Part shown: piece by piece, positions 25,808 through 34,943 of the stretch
How positions within the stretch are numbered: the stretch's first letter is position 1
Layout: each line of letters starts with the position of its first letter
Source of the DNA: Lachnospiraceae bacterium
Lineage (GTDB): Bacteria; Bacillota; Clostridia; Lachnospirales; Lachnospiraceae
Assembly: GCA_017936885.1 (NCBI GenBank)
Contig: JAGBEO010000003.1
Location: forward strand, 166,259 to 230,258
Reading direction: 5' to 3'
DNA: 64,000 nt
The notes under the pieces: model-generated
Told to the model about the DNA's origin: nothing
Database searches by the model: none
The model's input: the letters and a program-made list of their open reading frames with translations, nothing else
Program-made: the position numbers and the translations under genes

Positions 25808-26841
25808 GGGAATTGATTGACAAGCTGGCGGCAGAGCATGACCTGACAGATGAAGAGTGGAAACAGTTGATTGAGGGCGAGTATGACAGATCCCTGCTTT
25901 ATGCGAAGGCTGATGAGATCCGGAGGCAGAAGTACGGAACGGATGTCTATATCAGAGGTCTGATTGAGATATCCAGCTATTGCAGAAATGACTGTCTCTA
26001 CTGCGGTATCCGCAGGAGCAACAGCCATGCCCAGAGATACCGTCTGTCTAAGGAACAAATATTGGAGTGCTGTCAAACCGGATATGAATTGGGATTTCGA
26101 ACCTATGTCATGCAGGGCGGCGAGGATACTTTTTTTACCACAGAATATGTGACAGAATTGGTAAGCGAGATTAAGAAGAGGTATCCAGACTGTTCGGTGA
26201 CACTCTCCTTAGGGGAACGAGAGAAAGCCGACTATCAGGCATGGTATGATGCGGGGGCAGACCGCTATCTGCTGCGCCATGAGACGGCGGACAGGCTCCA
26301 TTATGAGAAACTTCACCCGGCAGAATTAAGCTACGATCACCGGATACAATGCCTGTATGATCTGAAAGAAATCGGTTATCAGGTGGGATGCGGCTTTATG
26401 GTGGAATCACCTTGTCAGACTGTGGAGAATCTGATCGCAGATATGCGGTTTCTGCGTAAATTCCAGCCTCATATGGTGGGAATAGGGCCGTTTATCCCGC
26501 ACCATGATACTCCGTTTCGGGACAAACCGCAGGGGAGTCTGGAAAAGACGCTTACCATGGTGGCGTTGATTAGGCTGACGCTGCCGCAGGCGCTGATTCC
26601 GTCTACCACGGCATTGGGAACGATCCATCCGCAGGGCAGAGAGCTGGGATTAAAGGCGGGAGCCAATGTGGTGATGCCCAACCTGTCGCCGGTATCCGTG
26701 AGAAAACAATATTCACTTTACGATAACAAGATCTGTACCGGAGATGAGGCGGCGGAATGCATTGCATGTATGAAACGAAGAGTCGCTTCCGCGGGCTATC
26801 AGATAGTGGTAGACAGAGGGGACTGGCGCGGCAGCAGTTAG
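25804..26841 (+). CDS. hydE: [FeFe]-hydrogenase H-cluster radical SAM maturase HydE
   Basis: A radical-SAM enzyme acting in synthesis of the H-cluster diiron subcluster. The cluster-binding CRNDCLYC lies at about residues 60-67, followed by GIRRSN, 'TYVMQGGEDTFFT', 'LSLGEREKADYQAWYDAGADRYLLRHETA', 'VGCGFMVESPCQT' and 'GIGPFIPHHDTPF'. These separate HydE from the related biotin synthase and PylB. Length of 345 residues is normal. It stands first among hydE-hydG-hydF, in the same orientation. Confidence 0.95.
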   Translation: MRELIDKLAAEHDLTDEEWKQLIEGEYDRSLLYAKADEIRRQKYGTDVYIRGLIEISSYCRNDCLYCGIRRSNSHAQRYRLSKEQILECCQTGYELGFRTYVMQGGEDTFFTTEYVTELVSEIKKRYPDCSVTLSLGEREKADYQAWYDAGADRYLLRHETADRLHYEKLHPAELSYDHRIQCLYDLKEIGYQVGCGFMVESPCQTVENLIADMRFLRKFQPHMVGIGPFIPHHDTPFRDKPQGSLEKTLTMVALIRLTLPQALIPSTTALGTIHPQGRELGLKAGANVVMPNLSPVSVRKQYSLYDNKICTGDEAAECIACMKRRVASAGYQIVVDRGDWRGSS

Positions 26842-26943
26842 TGCAAAGATGGCAGTTAAAGAAACATCGGATTATAAAATATTAAAAAGAACTGAAGATT
26901 CAGAATGGAACTAAGGAATAATCAAGAAAGGGAAGGTAGAACA

Positions 26944-28383
26944 ATGTACGATCCGAAATCATTATGTGCAGACGATTTTATAAATCACGAGGAAATATTG
27001 GCTACGCTGGAATATGCGGAGCAGAACAAGAACAACAGGGAACTGATCGATCAGATTCTTGAGAAGGCAAAGCCTAAGAAAGAGGGAAATTCAACGGTGT
27101 GCAGCGGCTTGAACCACAGAGAGGCATCGGTATTGCTTGCCTGCGAAGATCCGGAGGTGCTGGAAGGGATGTATGCGCTTGCAGAAGAGATTAAGTTAGC
27201 TTATTACGGAAACCGTATTGTCATCTTCGCGCCGCTGTATCTGTCCAATTACTGTATTAACGGCTGCGTATACTGCCCGTATCATATGAAAAACAAACAT
27301 ATCCCGCGTAAGAAGCTGATGCAGGAGGAAGTAAAGCAGGAGGTTATCGCCTTACAGGATATGGGACATAAGCGTCTTGCCATCGAGGCAGGGGAAGATC
27401 CGCAGAACAATCCGATTGAATATATTTTGGAGTGCATTAAGACGATTTATTCCATTCAGCATAAGAACGGGGCGATCCGTCGTGTGAATGTGAACATTGC
27501 GGCTACCACGGTAGAAGAATACCGTATGTTAAAGGAAGCCGGAATCGGCACGTATATTCTTTTCCAGGAGACTTATCACAAGGAAAGCTATCTGCAGCTC
27601 CATCCCACAGGGCCGAAGCATGATTATAACTATCATACGGAAGCCATGGACAGAGCTATGGAAGGCGGTATTGATGATGTGGGACTGGGCGTATTGTTTG
27701 GTCTGGAACTTTATAAGTATGAGTTCGCAGGACTTTTGATGCACGCGGAGCACTTAGAGGCTGTGCACGGAGTGGGCCCCCATACCATCAGCGTGCCCCG
27801 CATTAAACGGGCTGATGATATTGACCCTTCCGCTTTTGATAATGGCATCAGCGATGAGATATTTGCGAAGCTGTGTGCGTTGATCCGTATAGCAGTGCCT
27901 TACACCGGTATGATTATTTCTACCAGAGAGAGTCAGGCGGTGCGCGAGAAGGTAATCCGTCTGGGAGTATCCCAGATTTCAGGCGGTTCCAGAACATCAG
28001 TAGGCGGTTATGCGGAAGAAGTGCGTCCTACCGATACGGAACAGTTTGACGTATCGGATCAGCGTACGCTGGACGAGGTAGTGAAATGGCTGATGGAGAT
28101 GGGGTATATTCCGTCCTTCTGTACGGCATGTTACAGAGAGGGCAGAACCGGTGACCGTTTCATGAGTCTGTGTAAATCGGGGCAGATTCAGAACTGTTGT
28201 CATCCCAATGCGCTGATGACCTTAAAGGAATATCTGATGGATTATGCGGCGGAGGATACGAAAGCCATCGGTGAAGCACTGATCAAGGCGGAATTAAATA
28301 ACATTCCGAAGGAGCATGTGCGTGAGATTGCCAAAGATCATCTGGCTAAGATCGAGGAAGGCATCAGGGATTTCCGGTTCTGA
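26944..28383 (+). CDS. hydG: [FeFe]-hydrogenase H-cluster radical SAM maturase HydG
   Basis: A radical-SAM tyrosine lyase that cleaves tyrosine to p-cresol and delivers CO and CN ligands as an Fe(CO)2CN synthon. The SAM cluster motif CINGCVYC comes after 'IVIFAPLYLSNY'. The C-terminal domain carries the cysteines of the second, auxiliary cluster ('CTACYREGRTGDRFM', 'SGQIQNCCHPNALMTL'), which are diagnostic of HydG as against ThiH. ATG 26944 follows GGGAAGG. An in-frame ATG at 26905 lies before that site. Confidence 0.96.
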   Translation: MYDPKSLCADDFINHEEILATLEYAEQNKNNRELIDQILEKAKPKKEGNSTVCSGLNHREASVLLACEDPEVLEGMYALAEEIKLAYYGNRIVIFAPLYLSNYCINGCVYCPYHMKNKHIPRKKLMQEEVKQEVIALQDMGHKRLAIEAGEDPQNNPIEYILECIKTIYSIQHKNGAIRRVNVNIAATTVEEYRMLKEAGIGTYILFQETYHKESYLQLHPTGPKHDYNYHTEAMDRAMEGGIDDVGLGVLFGLELYKYEFAGLLMHAEHLEAVHGVGPHTISVPRIKRADDIDPSAFDNGISDEIFAKLCALIRIAVPYTGMIISTRESQAVREKVIRLGVSQISGGSRTSVGGYAEEVRPTDTEQFDVSDQRTLDEVVKWLMEMGYIPSFCTACYREGRTGDRFMSLCKSGQIQNCCHPNALMTLKEYLMDYAAEDTKAIGEALIKAELNNIPKEHVREIAKDHLAKIEEGIRDFRF

Positions 28384-28521
28384 TTCTATAAAGACTGCAG
28401 CGTCCGTGAGCTTATTATAAGCAGGCGAAGTATAAACCGTTTCAGTAAAGAAAAACGGTGCAAGAAACAAACAGGGGAAAACAATAATGAAGATCAGGGT
28501 ATACGGGAAAGGCAGATTGCT

Positions 28522-29778
28522 ATGGGAATGAACAACACACCTTCGGGAGAACGAATTCATATCGGGTTTTTCGGCAGGAGAAATGCCGGAAAGTCGAGTC
28601 TGGTCAATGCGGTAACAGGGCAGGATCTGGCGGTGGTCTCCGAACAGAAAGGAACCACTACTGATCCGGTCTATAAGGCAATGGAGCTGCTGCCGCTTGG
28701 CCCGGTCATGATTATCGATACCCCGGGTTTTGATGATGAGGGAAGTCTGGGAGAACTTCGGGTGAAGAAGACGAAACAGGTTTTGAATAAGACCGATGTG
28801 GCTGTCTTAGTGGTAGATGCCGCGGAGGGTATGTGCCCCTGTGACGAAGAATTGACAGCGCTTTTCAAGGAGAAGAAGATTCCGTATATTGTGGCATTCA
28901 ACAAGGCGGATTTGCTGGAAAAGCAGGCTTGGCCGGAAGGACAGGGCAGTTTGCCCGTGATTGGAATGAAAGGGCAGACGGAAGTGCAGCCCGAGAATGC
29001 AGCCGTCATAGTGGTCAGTGCATTAAAGAAGCAGGGTATATATGAGTTAAAGGAAATGATTGGCAGTCTGGCAGCTTCCGAGGAAAATGAAAGGAGGCTG
29101 GTGGGTGATTTGGTTAGGCCCGGTGATTTTATTGTGCTGGTAGTCCCCATTGATTCTGCGGCGCCTAAGGGAAGACTGATTCTGCCCCAGCAGCAGATGA
29201 TCAGGGATCTCCTGGAGACGGGAGCGGTTTCTGTCGTGGTGAAGGAGAGTGAACTGGCAAAGACGCTGACACGGCTGGGACAAAAACCGGCTATGGTCAT
29301 TACGGACAGTCAGGCATTCGAGGAGGTGTCTCAGATTGTGCCAAGTGATATTGCGCTCACATCCTTTTCTATCCTGATGGCACGGTATAAAGGGCTGCTT
29401 ACTACGGCAGTACAGGGGGTGAAGGCGATTGATAAGCTCAAGGACGGCGACCGTGTGCTGATTGCGGAAGGGTGTACTCATCACAGACAATGTGACGACA
29501 TAGGCACCGTGAAAATTCCGCGCTGGTTAAAGAAATATACCGGAAAAGAACTGGTGATAGAAACTTCTTCCGGCACGGGATTCCCGGAAGATTTATCTCC
29601 TTATGCGCTGGTGATCCATTGCGGCGGCTGTATGCTGAACGAGAGAGAAGTGCGCTGCCGTATGCAGTGTGCCGTGGATGTGGGAGTGCCGATTACCAAT
29701 TACGGGATAGTGATTGCTTATATGAAAGGGATCTTAGGAAGAAGTATTGAGATATTCCCGGATCTGCATTTGTCATAG
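28522..29778 (+). CDS. hydF: [FeFe]-hydrogenase H-cluster maturation GTPase HydF
   Basis: The scaffold GTPase that transfers the diiron subcluster to apo-hydrogenase. The G domain has GRRNAGKSS, GTTTDPV, DTPGFDDEG and NKAD. A dimerisation domain follows, then the C-terminal 4Fe-4S site with CTHHRQCDD and HCGGCM, matching the conserved CxHx(n)HCxxC pattern. No hydrogenase structural gene lies nearby, so the substrate enzyme must be encoded elsewhere. A 174-bp gap follows. Confidence 0.95.
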   Translation: MGMNNTPSGERIHIGFFGRRNAGKSSLVNAVTGQDLAVVSEQKGTTTDPVYKAMELLPLGPVMIIDTPGFDDEGSLGELRVKKTKQVLNKTDVAVLVVDAAEGMCPCDEELTALFKEKKIPYIVAFNKADLLEKQAWPEGQGSLPVIGMKGQTEVQPENAAVIVVSALKKQGIYELKEMIGSLAASEENERRLVGDLVRPGDFIVLVVPIDSAAPKGRLILPQQQMIRDLLETGAVSVVVKESELAKTLTRLGQKPAMVITDSQAFEEVSQIVPSDIALTSFSILMARYKGLLTTAVQGVKAIDKLKDGDRVLIAEGCTHHRQCDDIGTVKIPRWLKKYTGKELVIETSSGTGFPEDLSPYALVIHCGGCMLNEREVRCRMQCAVDVGVPITNYGIVIAYMKGILGRSIEIFPDLHLS

Positions 29779-29952
29779 TTTTTTACGGGAAAATGTGTTA
29801 TGCTTATAGATAAAGTTCGCGGCAGTTTAGAGGCAGGGGAAGCGCAGGAATCTTCTTGTGGATGGAATCTATAAATAAGTAAGGCCATAGAGCAGAGACA
29901 GGGGTTTTTGAATTTACTTTATGAGCCTATAAGAATGAAAGAGGAAAAATAA

Positions 29953-30678
29953 GTGTATACATTTGACGGCAGAGTTAGATACAGCGAAGTGGGCGTAGAC
30001 GGGAATATGACACTAGAGTCACTTTTGGATTATTTTCAGGATGCATCCATTTTTCATTCGGAGGATGTGGGGCTTGGTGTAGATTATTTTAAGGAAGTAA
30101 ATCAGGCGTGGCTGCTGTCGGCATGGCAGATTTGCGTGAACCGCCGCCCGCGTCTGTGCGAAAATATTATCATCGGCACATCACCTTATGAATTCAAAGG
30201 CTTTGTGGGGTCCCGTAATTTCTGGATGGAAACAAAAGAAGGAGAGGTACTCGCGTATGCGAACTCTGTCTGGAGTCTGATGGATCTGGAACGGATGATG
30301 CCTGCGAAGGCGAGAGAAGATTTTGCATCTATCTACCATCTGGAAGAGAAATATCCGATGGAATATGCACCCCGCAAGATCCGTGTTCCGGCAGATGGCA
30401 CGGCAAAGGAACCATTTGCGGTGAAGACTCACCATCTGGACACCAACAACCACGTAAATAACGGACAGTATGTGCGCATGGCGATGGATTACATTCCGGA
30501 GAATTTTGAGATCAGCCAGCTTCGTGTGGAATATAAAAATCAGGCGGTGTTAGATGATGTGATCTATCCGGTGGTGGCAGATAGTGAGGATGGGCAACTG
30601 TATACGGTGTCTTTGAACAGGGAAGACGGGAAACCATACAGTATTGTGGAATTACGTCGGGACGAAAACAAACTCTGA
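29953..30678 (+). CDS. Acyl-ACP thioesterase (FatA/FatB-like)
   Basis: A 241-residue double-hotdog protein of the plant/bacterial acyl-ACP thioesterase family, which releases fatty acids from ACP in the cytosol. The first hotdog has 'RVRYSEVGVDGNMTLESLLDYFQDAS' and 'WLLSAWQICVNRRPRLCE'. The second carries the conserved active-site motif HHLDTNNHVNNGQYV. The start is GTG 29953, preceded by GAAAGAGGAAAA. Chain-length specificity cannot be read from sequence. The next gene starts 33 bp on. Confidence 0.9.
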   Translation: MYTFDGRVRYSEVGVDGNMTLESLLDYFQDASIFHSEDVGLGVDYFKEVNQAWLLSAWQICVNRRPRLCENIIIGTSPYEFKGFVGSRNFWMETKEGEVLAYANSVWSLMDLERMMPAKAREDFASIYHLEEKYPMEYAPRKIRVPADGTAKEPFAVKTHHLDTNNHVNNGQYVRMAMDYIPENFEISQLRVEYKNQAVLDDVIYPVVADSEDGQLYTVSLNREDGKPYSIVELRRDENKL

Positions 30679-30711
30679 TACAGAATACGGAAAACACAGA
30701 ACGGAGAGACT

Positions 30712-31548
30712 ATGATTCAATTAGGTGAAATACAGACATTACAGGTAGTAAAAAAAGTGGAATTCGGTGTATATTTAGGTGACGGCATCAATCGGGAGGA
30801 AAGAGTATTGCTTCCGAAGAAGCAGGTGCCCGCAGAGGCTCAGATCGGTGATGCAATTGAAGTATTCGTCTATCGTGATTCCAGGGACAGGCTCATTGCC
30901 ACCACGAACATGCCGAAGCTTACACTTCACGGCGTGGCAAGAGTAAAGGTGGCGCAGGTAGGGAAAATCGGCGCTTTTTTGGACTGGGGATTGGAGAAAG
31001 AACTGCTGCTTCCCTATAAAGAGCAGACCAAACGGGTATCGGCCGGGGAGGAATGTCTGGTGGCGCTTTACATTGATAAGAGCAGCAGGCTCTGTGCGAC
31101 TATGAACGTGTACCCTTATCTGGATACGGACAGTCCCTATCATAAAGATGATAAAGTAACGGGCACTGTCTATGAGATCAGTAAAAATTTCGGCGCTTTC
31201 GTGGCGGTGGATGACCGGTATTCAGGATTGATTCCGCAGAAGGAGCTGTACGGTAATGTACAGATCGCAGATGTGGTGACGGCACGGGTAACCGGAGTGA
31301 AAGAAGACGGAAAGCTGGATTTAAGTATCCGCGAGAAAGCATATCTGCAGATTGAACAGGATGCGGAGAAGGTGTTATCCATTATTGACAGCTTTGACGG
31401 GGCTCTGCCTTTTAACGATAAGGCATCACCGGAAGTGATCAAGCGGGAAACACAGATGAGTAAGAATGAATTTAAACGTGCGGTAGGACATCTGCTTAAG
31501 AATGGCAGGATTGTGATAACGGAAAAGGCAATCAGGAGAATTGACTAG
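30712..31548 (+). CDS. CvfB-type S1 RNA-binding protein
   Basis: A 278-residue protein with S1-like beta-barrel modules ('GVYLGDGINREERVLLPKKQ', 'VGKIGAFLDWGLEKELLLPYKEQ', 'GTVYEISKNFGAFVAVDDRYSGLIPQKEL') and a C-terminal winged helix ('MSKNEFKRAVGHLLKNGRIVIT'). This layout is that of CvfB/YitL, a conserved RNA-binding regulator linked to virulence gene expression in staphylococci. The target RNAs are unknown. It starts with ATG after ACGGAGAG. Confidence 0.9.
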   Translation: MIQLGEIQTLQVVKKVEFGVYLGDGINREERVLLPKKQVPAEAQIGDAIEVFVYRDSRDRLIATTNMPKLTLHGVARVKVAQVGKIGAFLDWGLEKELLLPYKEQTKRVSAGEECLVALYIDKSSRLCATMNVYPYLDTDSPYHKDDKVTGTVYEISKNFGAFVAVDDRYSGLIPQKELYGNVQIADVVTARVTGVKEDGKLDLSIREKAYLQIEQDAEKVLSIIDSFDGALPFNDKASPEVIKRETQMSKNEFKRAVGHLLKNGRIVITEKAIRRID

Positions 31549-31605
31549 GAAGTCAAATGCTATCAATTCGAAACGAAAAAGAACCGGGATGATAAAGGGC
31601 TTGAA

Positions 31606-32520
31606 ATGAACAGTAAAAAATCAAATTGGCTTTTTCTTACAATTATATTAGTGCATTTTGCAGTCGTAGCATTTCTGCTTTTTATGGGCAGCAGAATCGA
31701 GTTTGGTATTATGATCAATCTTTTGGTAAGTGAAGGTATTATTGCAGTTCCGGCAGTCCTGTTCCTGCTTTTCTCTAAAAGCAGATGGGGTGAGGTGCTG
31801 GGCTTTCATAAGATCAGAATATCAACTTTTTTCATGATTGTGCTTTTCACCTTTCTGGTTATGCCTCTGATTACGGTTCTCAATGCAATTTCCATGTTTT
31901 TTACGGAGAATGCGGTGGCATCCATGGAGCAGGACATTATGGGCGTTGCCTTTCCCGTTATGTTATTTCTGATTGGCATGTTCGGACCGTTCTGTGAAGA
32001 GTTCGTATTCCGCGGGGTGATATACGGCGGCTATCTGAAATCGGGTAATAAGCTGCGGGCGATTCTTCTGTCGGCGCTTTTATTCGGGCTGATGCATATG
32101 AATGTGAATCAGGCAATTTATGCCTTTGTGATAGGAATTTTGCTGGCATTTCTGATGGAAGCCACGGGCAGCCTGTGGGCACCGGTGTTCTGTCATATGA
32201 TTTTCAACTCGGAACAGGTCTGCCTGATGTATCTGTCTAATAAGATATTGGGGCTTCTGCCGGAGACGGGCATTGAAGCTATGCAGATTACGCAGGAAGA
32301 ATTACTGGCTGCGCTCAGTGTTTATCTGGTGATTGCGGCGATTACAACACCTATTGCCCTCTGTGTGCTGGCGTGGATTGCGAAGAATGAGAACAGAGAG
32401 ACCGATGTAAAACAGATATGGGTAAAACGCGGGGAAGCCAGGGAATATCTGGTGAGCGTCCCGCTTATTATAGCGATTGTACTTTGTCTTGCCTATATGA
32501 GTCTGGAGTTTATTCTATAG
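31606..32520 (+). CDS. CPBP family intramembrane glutamic endopeptidase
   Basis: A 304-residue membrane protein with about eight hydrophobic segments. The three CPBP (Abi/type II CAAX-like) motifs are present: GPFCEEFVFRGVIYGGYL (EExxxR), LLFGLMHMN and VFCHMIFN. Such proteases cleave within or near the membrane, and bacterial members often process or protect against peptides, but the substrate is unknown here. It is followed by a strong bidirectional terminator shared with the convergent small gene. Confidence 0.9.
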   Translation: MNSKKSNWLFLTIILVHFAVVAFLLFMGSRIEFGIMINLLVSEGIIAVPAVLFLLFSKSRWGEVLGFHKIRISTFFMIVLFTFLVMPLITVLNAISMFFTENAVASMEQDIMGVAFPVMLFLIGMFGPFCEEFVFRGVIYGGYLKSGNKLRAILLSALLFGLMHMNVNQAIYAFVIGILLAFLMEATGSLWAPVFCHMIFNSEQVCLMYLSNKILGLLPETGIEAMQITQEELLAALSVYLVIAAITTPIALCVLAWIAKNENRETDVKQIWVKRGEAREYLVSVPLIIAIVLCLAYMSLEFIL

Positions 32521-32560
32521 ATATTTGCGGGAATTATGGTCACGATACAAGGAGACGGAA

Positions 32561-32602
32561 AAACGCTATGCAGAAGGTTTCCCCGACTGCATAGCGTTTT
32601 AT
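32561..32602. terminator. Bidirectional terminator between the convergent CPBP and YjfB-like genes
   Basis: AAACGCTATGCAG (32561-32573) pairs perfectly with CTGCATAGCGTTT (32587-32599). A T run follows on both strands. Confidence 0.9.
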
Positions 32603-32618
32603 AGTTCCTTTGTAATAA

Positions 32619-32810
32619 TTAAATGGAGATATCAATATTAGAACCAATGTGAGGATTCACGGATAACTCCATGGCAGCGGCGTCCATCATGCCTACGATC
32701 TGGTCTCCCGTAGAAGAAGCCTGATCCAGAGATTTGCTTAACATAGCTACACCATAAGCACTCTGTGTATTTACGGTGGACATCGCCATAGATAAAGCAG
32801 CAATATCCAT
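32619..32810 (-). CDS. YjfB family protein (putative motility protein)
   Basis: A 63-residue protein, 'MDIAALSMAMSTVNTQ' then 'GVAMLSKSLDQA' and ending 'NPHIGSNIDISI'. This is the small YjfB/putative motility family often found with flagellar regulons in Bacilli and Clostridia. Its function is not defined. It is monocistronic and convergent with the CPBP gene. A GGTGAT ribosome site precedes the start on the minus strand. It suggests, without proving, that the organism is flagellated. Confidence 0.85.
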   Translation of the reverse strand: MDIAALSMAMSTVNTQSAYGVAMLSKSLDQASSTGDQIVGMMDAAAMELSVNPHIGSNIDISI

Positions 32811-33025
32811 AAGATCACCATGCCTTTCTCAAATTATTATTACATACAGTATATCATACCATGTCCGAAATGGCGAGTTTTTTATATGGGATTTTAGAGC
32901 ATTTATTATTTGTATAAAATGTCTAAATGGTAAAAATAGGGAAAAACGTCTTTTTCCTTGTAAAATACACAAAAAAGTCATGATTTAAGGTAGATTTTTT
33001 TGTAAATATAGATTAAAATAGAAGA

Positions 33026-33058
33026 CAAGTGTTGTTTTTTGATATAAAACAATGTTTG
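33026..33058. promoter_or_regulatory. Palindromic operator-like sequence upstream of the CdaR-like regulator
   Basis: TTGTTTT (33032-33038) and AAAACAA (33046-33052) form an inverted repeat, extended by CAAG.../...TTTG arms. It lies 50 nt before the regulator start and is a candidate autoregulatory site. Confidence 0.35.
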
Positions 33059-33101
33059 TTGCTTTGTGTAATTTGCTAAAGGAATGATAAGGGGTGGGGG
33101 T

Positions 33102-34190
33102 ATGATTTCAAATCAGATTTTGCAGAACACCATTGAAGGGTTAAAGTCCATTGCAAGAGTGGAATTATGTGTCATGGATATTGATGGGAAGGCAGTTGCC
33201 ATGACAGAAGGTGAGATGGAAAAGTGCGGCAAGTCGGCAGCAGAATTTGCCAAATCTCCGGCAGATTCACAGGAGATACAGGGGTATCAGTACTTTAAGA
33301 TATTTGATGAGCAGCAGTTGGAGTATATTCTGATTGCAGGCGGTGTGGGTGAAGATGTCTACATGGTTGGCAAGATGGTCGCATTTCAGATACAGAATCT
33401 GCTGGTGGCATATAAGGAGCGGTTTGATAAGGATAACTTTATTAAGAACCTGCTGCTTGATAATCTGTTGCTGGTAGATATCTACAGCCGTGCCAAGAAG
33501 CTGCATATTCAGACGGATGTAAAGCGCGTAGCACTGATTATAGAGACTGATAATACGAAAGACAGTAATGTGTTGGAGATTATGCGTACTTACTTCGGCA
33601 GCAACAGTAAGGATTTTATCACCGCTGTGGATGAAAATAATGTCATTGTGGTGAAGGATTTGTCAGAAGGGGAAAGCGTAAAAGAAATTGATAAAAATGC
33701 GGCGGCTGTTGTTGCCTTCCTGCAGAAGGAGAATTTTAAGAAGGTAAGAATAGCTTACGGTACTATTGTCAGTGAGATCAAGGAAGTCAGCCGCTCTTAC
33801 AAAGAAGCTAAGATGGCGTTGGATGTAGGCAAGATATTCTTTGATGAGAGAGATGTAATTGCGTACAGCGAACTGGGAATCGGAAGACTGATTTATCAAT
33901 TGCCGATCCCGTTGTGTAAAATGTTTATCAAGGAGATTTTCGACGGCAAGAGTCCTGATGATTTCGATGAAGAGACATTGACAACGATTAATAAGTTCTT
34001 CGAGAATTCCCTGAATGTATCGGAGACTTCCAGACAGCTTTTTATTCACCGGAATACTCTGGTATACCGTCTGGATAAGCTGCAGAAGAGCACAGGGCTT
34101 GACTTAAGAGTGTTTGAGGATGCCATTACCTTTAAGATTGCTCTTATGGTCGTCAAATATATGAAGTATATGGAAAGTTTTGAGTACTAA
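33102..34190 (+). CDS. CdaR/PucR-type transcriptional regulator
   Basis: A regulator of about 362 residues. The N-terminal region ('QILQNTIEGLKSIARVELCVMDIDGKAVAMT') resembles the sugar-diacid-recognition sensor domain. The C-terminal HTH ('INKFFENSLNVSETSRQLFIHRNTLVYRLDKLQ') is the PucR/CdaR HTH_30 type. The middle ('VRIAYGTIVSEIKEVSRSYKEAKMAL') is the GGDEF-like region of this family. ATG 33102 sits after GGGGTGGGGGT, while ATG 33084 overlaps its own ribosome site. The gene lies 21 bp before ftsE, but no sugar-acid genes are near, so the regulon is unknown. Confidence 0.85.
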   Translation: MISNQILQNTIEGLKSIARVELCVMDIDGKAVAMTEGEMEKCGKSAAEFAKSPADSQEIQGYQYFKIFDEQQLEYILIAGGVGEDVYMVGKMVAFQIQNLLVAYKERFDKDNFIKNLLLDNLLLVDIYSRAKKLHIQTDVKRVALIIETDNTKDSNVLEIMRTYFGSNSKDFITAVDENNVIVVKDLSEGESVKEIDKNAAAVVAFLQKENFKKVRIAYGTIVSEIKEVSRSYKEAKMALDVGKIFFDERDVIAYSELGIGRLIYQLPIPLCKMFIKEIFDGKSPDDFDEETLTTINKFFENSLNVSETSRQLFIHRNTLVYRLDKLQKSTGLDLRVFEDAITFKIALMVVKYMKYMESFEY

Positions 34191-34211
34191 GAAATATAGG
34201 TGGTGAACAAC

Positions 34212-34943
34212 GTGGCAGAGAAGAGAAAAAAGAAAAGCACAGCAGTGGATAAAGAGATTATTACCCTTACCAATGTCTGTAAAGCATACTCTACCGGTGC
34301 TCCGGCACTGAAAGATGTCAACCTTCGTATTAATAAAGGTGAGTTCGTTTTTATCGTAGGAGACAGCGGCTCGGGCAAATCAACCCTGATTAAGCTTTTG
34401 TTGCGTGAACTTACGATTACCAGCGGATATATCAATGTCATGGGCTATGATCTGGCGAAGATCAGACATCGTAAGATCCCGAAGTTCAGAAGAAATTTAG
34501 GCATTGTATTTCAGGATTTCCGTCTTCTGAAAGACAGAAATGTGTATGACAATGTTGCTTTTGCGCAGAGGATTATCCAGAAATCCAACAAAGAGATTAA
34601 AAAGAATGTGCCGAGTATTCTGGCAATTGTAGGACTTGCGGGCAAGTATAAGGCTAAGCCGAGACAGCTTTCCGGCGGTGAACAGCAGAGAGTGGCACTT
34701 GCAAGAGCGCTGGTGAATCAGCCTGCTATTCTGCTTGCGGATGAGCCGACAGGTAATCTGGACCCGAAGAATTCCTGGGAAATTATGAAACTGCTTGAGC
34801 AGATCAATGAGAACGGCACTACTGTAATCGTGGTAACGCACAACAGAGAGATTGTCAATGCGATGCAGAAGAGAGTGGTTACCCTGAAGAAAGGTGTCAT
34901 TGTAAGCGACGAGGAAAAGGGAGGGTATATCGATGAGGATTAG
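34212..34943 (+). CDS. ftsE: Cell division ATP-binding protein FtsE
   Basis: The ABC ATPase of the FtsEX complex at the division site. Walker A is GDSGSGKST, the Q loop VFQDFRLLKDR, the signature LSGGEQQRVALARAL and Walker B ILLADEPTGNLDP. An AGGTGGTGA ribosome site lies 5-6 nt before GTG 34212, which is preferred to the two upstream in-frame GTG codons. The 3' end overlaps ftsX by 11 nt, so translation is coupled. FtsEX does not transport; it uses ATP to activate the peptidoglycan hydrolase encoded next. Confidence 0.95.
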   Translation: MAEKRKKKSTAVDKEIITLTNVCKAYSTGAPALKDVNLRINKGEFVFIVGDSGSGKSTLIKLLLRELTITSGYINVMGYDLAKIRHRKIPKFRRNLGIVFQDFRLLKDRNVYDNVAFAQRIIQKSNKEIKKNVPSILAIVGLAGKYKAKPRQLSGGEQQRVALARALVNQPAILLADEPTGNLDPKNSWEIMKLLEQINENGTTVIVVTHNREIVNAMQKRVVTLKKGVIVSDEEKGGYIDED

